The position numbers and the translations under genes are program-made. The notes beneath the pieces are model-generated. The model worked only from the letters and a program-made list of their open reading frames with translations. It had not been told where the DNA came from and did not search any database. From an uncultured Bacteroidota bacterium (lineage in GTDB: Bacteria > Bacteroidota > Bacteroidia > Bacteroidales > P3), in contig CACXCY010000080.1 of NCBI GenBank assembly GCA_902766265.1, positions 1-9,708 on the forward strand: a DNA stretch of 9,708 nt, in the 5' to 3' direction. This document shows positions 4,599 through 9,708 of this stretch, one piece after another. Position 1 is the first letter of the stretch. Each line of letters opens with the position of its first letter.

Positions 4599-7061
4599 AT
4601 GAAATTAAAGACTATCGTACTGTCAATGCTGCTCACCCTTATCGGGGGAAGTATATCTGCATTGCCCATTGACGCCGAGACGGCCTGCAAATCAGCCAAG
4701 AGCTATCTCTCACTAAACAACGAAGAGTGTGGCACGCTGACACTCAAACAAACTTTGCAATCCACATCCGGCATTACCAGCATTTATGTATTCAACATCG
4801 ATAACCGGGGATTTATACTCGTTACCGCCGACGATGAACTTGATCCCATTCTGGGCTATTCATTCAGCGACTTTGATGCAGCCATGACCAATCCGGCGTT
4901 CCGCGAGTGGGTGTTCTGCTATCAAGAAGACATCGCCGCCGTTATTACAGAGCGTGCCGAGACGGGCAAATCCACAGCCGAAGTACTCAATCCCGAGCAA
5001 GTGCGCAACGCCGTGGCCGAATGGACCGCCATAAAAAATGGCGATGCAAGTTTCTATAATACCAAATCTGCCAAGAATGTGGAGAAACTGGTCACCACTA
5101 ACTGGGATCAGGGTGCCGGCTACAACAACTATTGCCCCACGAACTCCAATGGCCAGCACGTTGTGGTGGGTTGTGTTGCCACAGCCATGGCTCAAGTGAT
5201 ACATTATCACAAATATCCCCGTACAGGATTTGGCAAACACTCCTACAACGCCCCCTCCTATGGCCGACAGACAGCCGTGTTCGATACTGCAGTATACAAC
5301 CACACCATCATGCCACAGCGCGTCACATCAAGCTCCGCTGCCTCCCAGCAGCATGCAGTATCGCTGCTATGCTACCACTGCGGCGTTGCCGTTGAGATGA
5401 CCTACCAGTATGCTGGCCACACCGAAGGTAGCGGCGCCTTCGTGCAGGATGTGCCTGAAGCCCTGATGCATTTCGGTTATTTCGACAGCTATATGCTATA
5501 CAAGAGTACCTTTGCCGAATCCGTATGGTGCGACACCCTACGCCACGAACTGGATTGCGGGCGCCCCTTGGTATATCAAGGCCACAGTTCTTCCGGCGGG
5601 CACGCCTTTGTGTGCGACGGATACAGAACTGGCAATAAGTTCCACTTCAACTGGGGATGGAGTGGTTCTGGCGACGGTTACTTCACATTGACCACCATGA
5701 AGGGATTCACCAATACGCAAGGAGCAGTGTTCAACATTACGCCGTCCAAGTTGGCCGCCAACACTTCCACCTATTATATATCCAGCAACGGTACTGGCAA
5801 CGGCACCTCGTGGGATAGCCCCAACTGCAACTTGGCAGCTGCCATCCAGGCCCGCGGCATATACGGCAGCGGCCAGGTGTGGATAAAAGAGGGCACCTAC
5901 TACGGCGACACCATCGGAAGCGCAGCTTTCGTTGTAAGCCCTGGCGTTAAAGTGTATGGCGGTTTTGAAGGCAACGAGACCTCGCTTTCGCAACGCCACC
6001 CCGACTTGCATCCCACCATCCTCGACGGTCAGAAGAAACGTACCATAGCCACCAGTGGCGGGCTCAGCGCTGCCGCAGGTTGGCACAACCTCATCTTTGA
6101 AAATGGCAAATCCAGCGATGTCGCTGCCATCAAAGTAATGGGCAACATGACGCTGCAAAGCTGCATTTTTCGCAACAACATCGCCACCAACAACGGCACT
6201 ATCGTCACCATGACGGGCGGCAACATGAAGAAATGCACTCTTGAGAAAAACAAAGCCGCCACCGGCGCCACGCTCCGTATAACAGGTGGCCTCATGCAGA
6301 CAAGCCATATAGTCAACAACCTTTGCGACAAGGCCGTGCGCAGTTCTGGTGGAAGCGTCAGCAGCTGTCTGATTGCCCACAACAGCAACAACGCCACCGA
6401 CGCCACTGCGGGCGGACAATATGTGAACTGCACCATGGTTGCCAACGGCGGCAACGGCGGTTCCTATGGCTCCGGCGCACAGCTAATCAACTGCATCATT
6501 TGGAATAACACCAGTGCTCCCGAATTCAATGGTGCCCGCGTCACATTCAGCGCTGTCGAGGGTACCGCACCGAGCGGCAACGGTAACATCGCGCTCAATA
6601 GCGAGAACGCAGCTGCCGACGGTCCCAACTTTGTGCGTTGCGGACGCACCCGCGGCACCTACTCATCCAACAACGACGACTGGCACATCACTTCGGTGTC
6701 GCCCTGTGTGAATGCTGGCGACACCAACAGCGGCGTGACCAACGGCAACGACCTTGACGGCGGCATTCGCATCCATCAGAACCGCGTGGACATGGGCTGC
6801 TACGAGTACGGACACGCTGACATCAACCCTACGACTGCATCCCTCGAGCTGTCGCTCTACCCCAACCCTACCACGGGCTACCTCACCGTGACGATGGGCG
6901 ACAACGCCGGACAGAACATTGCCTTGTACGACATGCGTGGTCGCAAGGTGCTGGACGCGGGCCGTTGTGAAAGCACCACGAAACTCAATCTGTCGGCTCT
7001 TCCGCAGGGATGCTACATCCTCCGTTGCGGAGGTAACGTGGCCAAGGTAGTTAAGAAATAA
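4599..7061 (+). CDS. Secreted C10 (streptopain-type) cysteine protease with beta-helix and T9SS sorting domain
   Basis: An 820-residue predicted exported protease. Residues 1-21 are a signal peptide (MKLK, hydrophobic core, ISA). Residues 22 to about 155 resemble the SpeB/Spi-like propeptide that keeps C10 zymogens inactive. The protease domain (about 157-384) has the oxyanion Gln171 in NWDQG, nucleophile Cys192 in GCVATAMAQ, catalytic His335 in SSGGHAF, and FNWGWSGSGDGYF with Asn351/Trp352. All expected active-site residues are present. Residues about 390-735 form a right-handed beta-helix of the choice-of-anchor Q kind: VWIKEGTY, VYGGFEGNET, six 21-24-residue rungs (505-640), then SPCVNAGD and VDMGCYEYG. 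The last 75 or so residues (LYPNPTTG, DMRGRKVL, LPQGCYIL) are a type A T9SS sorting domain. Interpain A of Prevotella intermedia and PrtT of Porphyromonas gingivalis are characterised relatives of the protease part. No inhibitor gene adjoins. Targets are unknown. Confidence 0.95.
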   Translation: MKLKTIVLSMLLTLIGGSISALPIDAETACKSAKSYLSLNNEECGTLTLKQTLQSTSGITSIYVFNIDNRGFILVTADDELDPILGYSFSDFDAAMTNPAFREWVFCYQEDIAAVITERAETGKSTAEVLNPEQVRNAVAEWTAIKNGDASFYNTKSAKNVEKLVTTNWDQGAGYNNYCPTNSNGQHVVVGCVATAMAQVIHYHKYPRTGFGKHSYNAPSYGRQTAVFDTAVYNHTIMPQRVTSSSAASQQHAVSLLCYHCGVAVEMTYQYAGHTEGSGAFVQDVPEALMHFGYFDSYMLYKSTFAESVWCDTLRHELDCGRPLVYQGHSSSGGHAFVCDGYRTGNKFHFNWGWSGSGDGYFTLTTMKGFTNTQGAVFNITPSKLAANTSTYYISSNGTGNGTSWDSPNCNLAAAIQARGIYGSGQVWIKEGTYYGDTIGSAAFVVSPGVKVYGGFEGNETSLSQRHPDLHPTILDGQKKRTIATSGGLSAAAGWHNLIFENGKSSDVAAIKVMGNMTLQSCIFRNNIATNNGTIVTMTGGNMKKCTLEKNKAATGATLRITGGLMQTSHIVNNLCDKAVRSSGGSVSSCLIAHNSNNATDATAGGQYVNCTMVANGGNGGSYGSGAQLINCIIWNNTSAPEFNGARVTFSAVEGTAPSGNGNIALNSENAAADGPNFVRCGRTRGTYSSNNDDWHITSVSPCVNAGDTNSGVTNGNDLDGGIRIHQNRVDMGCYEYGHADINPTTASLELSLYPNPTTGYLTVTMGDNAGQNIALYDMRGRKVLDAGRCESTTKLNLSALPQGCYILRCGGNVAKVVKK

Positions 7062-7101
7062 CGAACCTCCGGCAGTCGGCTGCAATTCATTAAAGCAAAC
7101 A

Positions 7102-7138
7102 AGCGGGGCCGAAGACGCGCAGCGCCTTCGGCCCCGCT
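7102..7138 (+). terminator. Strong GC-rich hairpin after the C10 protease gene
   Basis: AGCGGGGCCGAAG (7102-7114) pairs perfectly over 13 bp with CTTCGGCCCCGCT (7126-7138) around an 11-base loop, beginning 40 bp after the protease stop codon. On the plus strand it is followed by CTCTCTAT instead of a T run, so it is an imperfect intrinsic terminator. On the minus strand it is followed by TGTTTGCTTTAAT, so it may also stop transcripts from the right. It could also act as a 3'-end stabiliser. Confidence 0.75.
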
Positions 7139-7242
7139 CTCTCTATCCTGCTGATTATAATACCAAAGGAATAGCCATCAAATCTCTCACCTTGTGCACA
7201 TTCCATGCGACGCGAAGGTCTCGCGAGCAAGGAGTCGAAATT

Positions 7243-7347
7243 TCTCCTGGGGACTTTAAAAAGTCTCCTCGAGACTTTTGGATTTTTCCTCGAGACTTTT
7301 CAAAGTCTCCTCGGGATTTTCGAAAGTCTCCTCGGGATTTTTTCAAG
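7243..7347. repeat. 21-bp tandem repeat, five copies
   Basis: Units start at 7243, 7264, 7285, 7306 and 7327, exactly 21 bp apart. Each begins TCTCCT (TTTCCT in the third) followed by a C/G-G-A/G-G core, a T run, and usually AAAG or AAG. Copies 2 and 3 contain CTCGAGACTTTT and copies 4 and 5 CTCGGGATTTT. AAAAGTCTC (7259-7267) and GAGACTTTT (7271-7279) can form a 9-bp stem with a 3-base loop, and GAGACTTT (7292-7299) can pair with AAAGTCTC (7302-7309). Read as protein, both strands give a seven-residue repeat (SPRDFxK on plus, KSRGDFx on minus). No gene is called. The function is unknown; a transcription-isolated structural or protein-binding array is possible. Confidence 0.92.
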
Positions 7348-7376
7348 GATTCAGCAGAAGCAACAACCCTTACTCT

Positions 7377-7415
7377 AAAAAAGCGAGGAGGCGTCTCGAA
7401 TGAGGCGCCTCCCGC
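7377..7415 (-). terminator. Rho-independent terminator of the aminotransferase gene
   Basis: Read on the minus strand, GCGGGAGGCG (7415-7406) pairs with CGCCTCCtCGC (7393-7383, one bulged base), and an inner CTC/GAG pairing shortens the loop. Six T residues follow immediately (7382-7377). It begins about 24 bp after the aminotransferase stop. Stem, bulge and T run together make a classic intrinsic terminator. Confidence 0.88.
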
Positions 7416-7438
7416 TGTTGGTTGACAGTAATTTGCAA

Positions 7439-8755
7439 TTATTTCACCGGATGGTCGGCGTGGAAAATTTCCAACCGATCCTTCAGGTCGCCAAACTGGT
7501 CGCGTTGCACAAGAGCCACGCAGGCGCGGATGCCTTCGCGGGTGCTGTTGCATATATCCAGCGTAATGGCGCTGATGCCGTAGCGAATCAACTCGTTGAG
7601 CAAGTCGATGCCCGCCATTCCGGGGTAGCAGAACGTGAAGTAGAATCCGTCGCCGATGTCCTCGCCCATGTCCTTGTCGTAGACGATATAGAAACCGTTG
7701 TCGGTAAAGAGTTTCTTCATGATGTGGGCTTTCTCGCCGTACTCCTTGATGTCCTTCACGAAGTTGTAGGAACCCTCGTTGGCTCCCTTGAGCATGGCCG
7801 CCATAGCATACTGAACCGAATGTGCGGTGCCGGAGCTGAGGCAGTAGAGCGTGCCGAAGATAAGGGCGCGTCCCAGCTGCGTCTGGCTGTAGAAGCGTGC
7901 CAAATCAGGGCATTCCAGATTGTACAGCGTTGGGCTGCAAACCATGATGGCGATACGCTCGCCGGCATAGCTAAACGACTTGGAGCCGGAAATCATCAGG
8001 ACGTACTTGTCCGTATATTTTGCCACCGTGGGTTGATAAGGTGCCTGACCGGGGACAGAGTAGTCCTTGCGGAAATCCATCAGGAAATAGGCATCGTCCT
8101 CAATCACGACAACACCATATTTGTTGGCCATCTCGCCGATGATGCGGAGTTCGTGGTCGGTAAAGCAGAACCAAGCAGGATTGTTGGGGCTGCTGTAAAT
8201 CAGGCAAGCCACGTCGCCGTCCTTCAGCTCCTCCTCCAATTTATCGCGGAGGGCGTCGCCACGGTAGTCGTACACATCGAACGACTTCATGGGGATGCCG
8301 AGCACGCGGCATTGCTGCTTCTGCACGGGAAAACCGGGGTCGATGAAGAGCACCTTGGTCTTCTTGGCATCGTAGCGCGTCAGCGTAAGGAACGAAGCGA
8401 AGCCGGCCTGCATGGAGCCAACGGTGGGCACACAGCAGTCGGGCGTGACATCGATGTCGAGAAAATTCTTGACAAAGCGAGCCGCCTCGGTCTTGAAGTC
8501 GGCCGTGCCGTAGATTTCAGGATAGATAGAGGCCACGCCGCTTTTCAGGGCGTCGATTTGCGCCTGCACTCCCACCTGGGCGGCCGGCAAACCGGGGATG
8601 CCCATCTCCATCTTGACGAAGCGGGTACCCGTCTCTTTTTCCACATCCTGTATCAACTTGCGCATCTCGCGTATCGAGGCCTTGCCGGGATTTGCGATAT
8701 GGTTCTCTTTCGCAACTTTTTCTATGATTTCTTGTTTGATTGGGAATTGACTCAT
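7439..8755 (-). CDS. Class I/II PLP-dependent aminotransferase
   Basis: A 438-residue cytoplasmic fold-type I aminotransferase. Visible marks are the N-terminal GIPGLPAA segment (52-59), the cofactor-binding turn VGSMQAG (112-118), SSPNNPAW (188-195, Asn192), DDAY (220-223, Asp220 for the pyridine nitrogen and Tyr223), SGSKSFSYAGERI (256-268) with Schiff-base Lys259 and phosphate-contacting Arg267, and STREGIRACVAL with Arg410 as the likely substrate carboxylate anchor. Length is normal. The amino donor and acceptor cannot be assigned; the aspartate/alanine/aromatic groups all share these motifs. The ATG at 8755 is the first good start. The 80-bp gap upstream of it holds TTTG (8801-8798, minus) and, 20 bp on, TAACATTT (8777-8770), a weak promoter candidate; read-through from the DUF4835 gene is the alternative. 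An intrinsic terminator follows the stop. Confidence 0.93.
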   Translation of the reverse strand: MSQFPIKQEIIEKVAKENHIANPGKASIREMRKLIQDVEKETGTRFVKMEMGIPGLPAAQVGVQAQIDALKSGVASIYPEIYGTADFKTEAARFVKNFLDIDVTPDCCVPTVGSMQAGFASFLTLTRYDAKKTKVLFIDPGFPVQKQQCRVLGIPMKSFDVYDYRGDALRDKLEEELKDGDVACLIYSSPNNPAWFCFTDHELRIIGEMANKYGVVVIEDDAYFLMDFRKDYSVPGQAPYQPTVAKYTDKYVLMISGSKSFSYAGERIAIMVCSPTLYNLECPDLARFYSQTQLGRALIFGTLYCLSSGTAHSVQYAMAAMLKGANEGSYNFVKDIKEYGEKAHIMKKLFTDNGFYIVYDKDMGEDIGDGFYFTFCYPGMAGIDLLNELIRYGISAITLDICNSTREGIRACVALVQRDQFGDLKDRLEIFHADHPVK

Positions 8756-8835
8756 GATAAAAACTTATAAAATGTTAGGTTTGTTGTTCTTGATTCTCAA
8801 ACAGACACTATTTACAAAACTCTCTTCATTTATAA

Positions 8836-9708
8836 TTACTGCACCTTCCAGTCTTTCAGCTTCGCGACGTTGATGGGGCTGATGTCCTTGATAATAAAGT
8901 AGACCTCGCGCTGTTCCTCGGCCGGAGCCGGGGTGAAGATGGAGATAATTTCCGACATTTTGACATCCACGAACTGCGTGACCGACAACAAGTTCCGTCG
9001 TGCCTTATTCACCTGCTGCAACTTGCGAAGCGACTCGATGATATTGCCACGCGCCTGCTTCTGGTCCTTTGTCATCATATCCAATCCCAGGCGGTGGTAA
9101 TAGTAGTACGCCTCGCGCAGCGGCGCATAGGCCGAGTTGGTGTGGTTCTCCATAAACCAGTAGCGCGCCTTTTGGCCATGGTTCGAGCTCCAGCCCTTGG
9201 CGCCCGACGGCTCGGCCGTCTGGCAGATGGTACGCGCCATTTCGTAGAACACCTCGCCGCCCATCATACCATACGAATCGAAATACATTCCCAGCATGAT
9301 GTAGGCATAGTACGCCAGCGTTGACGAGAGGTTGTCCATATAACTGTTCGGGTCGAACTCAATCGGCTGGCTCTCGTTGTAGGAGAACATGAAATCGTTG
9401 CCGCCCATGTAATTCAGCAAGCCGGAGGTGTAATTGGAGTTGTACACCGGACGACGCAACTGCACGGTAAGCTGCCCCTTGAAATCGGTTGCCGACGTAC
9501 GCTCGCTGAGAACCAATCCGATGGAAGCATCCAGCTTTTCCCCCTGGGCAAACTCCAGATTGGTCCACTTGCGGGAGTTGACAAACGTCTCGATGGCCTC
9601 CGTCATGGTCTCGAAAATCTTGGTGTCGCTGGTTTCATAGGACTGTGTGGTGCTTTGCAGCTTCTGGTAGTTTATCTGCACAACACAACGGAATTCCTGC
9701 GCCGACAA
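8836..9708 (-). CDS. DUF4835 (PorD-like) exported protein, 5' end outside window
   Basis: The visible 290 residues match the DUF4835 family of Bacteroidetes, which annotation pipelines have named type IX secretion system protein PorD; I rely on memory for that name and no activity is established by the sequence. The edge of the window reads LSAQEFRCVVQINYQKLQ. LSA is a typical end of a signal peptide and Gln the first mature residue, so the start codon and most of the signal peptide lie to the right and the first TTG is not a start. Other features are RKWTNLEF, LRRPVYNSNY, a Tyr/Met-rich segment (YAYIMLGMYFDSYGMMGG) and a C-terminal domain ending in KDWKVQ. There is no transmembrane segment after the signal. 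Family members are usually about 300 residues, so this is nearly complete. The aminotransferase gene follows on the same strand after 80 bp. Confidence 0.82.
   Translation of the reverse strand: MSAQEFRCVVQINYQKLQSTTQSYETSDTKIFETMTEAIETFVNSRKWTNLEFAQGEKLDASIGLVLSERTSATDFKGQLTVQLRRPVYNSNYTSGLLNYMGGNDFMFSYNESQPIEFDPNSYMDNLSSTLAYYAYIMLGMYFDSYGMMGGEVFYEMARTICQTAEPSGAKGWSSNHGQKARYWFMENHTNSAYAPLREAYYYYHRLGLDMMTKDQKQARGNIIESLRKLQQVNKARRNLLSVTQFVDVKMSEIISIFTPAPAEEQREVYFIIKDISPINVAKLKDWKVQ

Larger units (their letters stand above)
7062..7438. other. Convergent intergenic region with two hairpins around a tandem repeat
   Basis: This 377-bp gap separates two convergent genes. It holds a 13-bp-stem hairpin (7102-7138), a spacer of about 100 bp, five 21-bp repeats (7243-7347) and a rho-independent terminator facing the minus strand (7377-7415). 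A small CGCGA/TCGCG hairpin with a 5-base loop lies at 7211-7225. Short open frames run through the repeats on both strands only because the period is a multiple of three; I do not call a gene. Confidence 0.8.

Noticed and set aside
5538..6419. A 293-codon minus-strand frame opposite the protease beta-helix
   Set aside because: The plus strand carries a continuous 820-residue protein with signal peptide, complete active site and sorting domain. The antisense frame has no domain or promoter and mirrors Gly/Asn/Thr codon use.
7192..7425. Plus-strand 77-codon frame with SPRDFxK heptads
   Set aside because: It lies wholly within the intergenic repeat and the opposing terminator, with no -7 element before it. 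The repeat period alone keeps the frame open. It is kept as a caveat to the repeat finding.
7155..7553. Minus-strand open frame with KSRGDFx heptads overlapping the aminotransferase 3' end
   Set aside because: Its start lies inside the aminotransferase gene in another frame, it reads through a strong intrinsic terminator, and its heptads follow automatically from a 21-bp repeat. No independent promoter or coding evidence is visible.
7400..8770. A 456-codon open frame on the plus strand opposite the aminotransferase gene
   Set aside because: The minus-strand frame has all class I/II aminotransferase motifs, including Lys259. The antisense frame has low-complexity Val/Ala/His/Leu-rich content, no recognisable domain, and is explained by the GC-biased third positions of the real gene.

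Overview
The window looks like chromosomal DNA from a member of the order Bacteroidales; the genus cannot be fixed from the sequence. The evidence is the Bacteroidetes-type -7 promoter element (TAnnTTTG) upstream of three genes, the absence of Shine-Dalgarno-like leaders, a secreted C10 (streptopain-type) protease ending in a type IX secretion system (T9SS) sorting domain, and a DUF4835 family protein, a family confined to Bacteroidetes as far as I know. No mobile element, CRISPR array, rRNA or tRNA is visible.

Layout, left to right. Bases 1-652 (minus) hold the N-terminal part of serC, phosphoserine aminotransferase. Bases 653-1528 are a long AT-rich gap between the divergent serC and dnaA genes. 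It carries one near-identical promoter element facing each way, an 11-bp tandem repeat, an inverted repeat and DnaA-box-like 9-mers, so it is a candidate replication origin. Bases 1529-4485 (plus) hold a tight three-gene set: dnaA, a flavin reductase-like FMN protein starting 3 bp after the dnaA stop, and a D-2-hydroxyacid dehydrogenase 14 bp further on. Bases 4599-7061 (plus) encode an 820-residue secreted protein: signal peptide, C10 propeptide and protease, right-handed beta-helix, T9SS tail. Bases 7062-7438 form a convergent intergenic region with two strong hairpins and, between them, a five-copy tandem repeat of exactly 21 bp. Bases 7439-8755 (minus) encode a fold-type I PLP aminotransferase. 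Bases 8836-9708 (minus) encode a DUF4835 (PorD-like) protein whose signal peptide runs off the right edge.

How the genes relate. dnaA and its candidate origin form the replication-initiation module. The two small redox enzymes seem to be co-transcribed with dnaA, with no obvious functional link. The C10 protease is a predicted T9SS cargo, and the DUF4835 family has been linked by annotation to T9SS function, so the right half holds both a cargo and a possible secretion accessory factor. Most genes are ordinary housekeeping genes. The least explained items are the 21-bp array between the two hairpins, the 11-bp array in the dnaA upstream region, and the protease/beta-helix fusion. I do not see clear evidence of a wholly new system.
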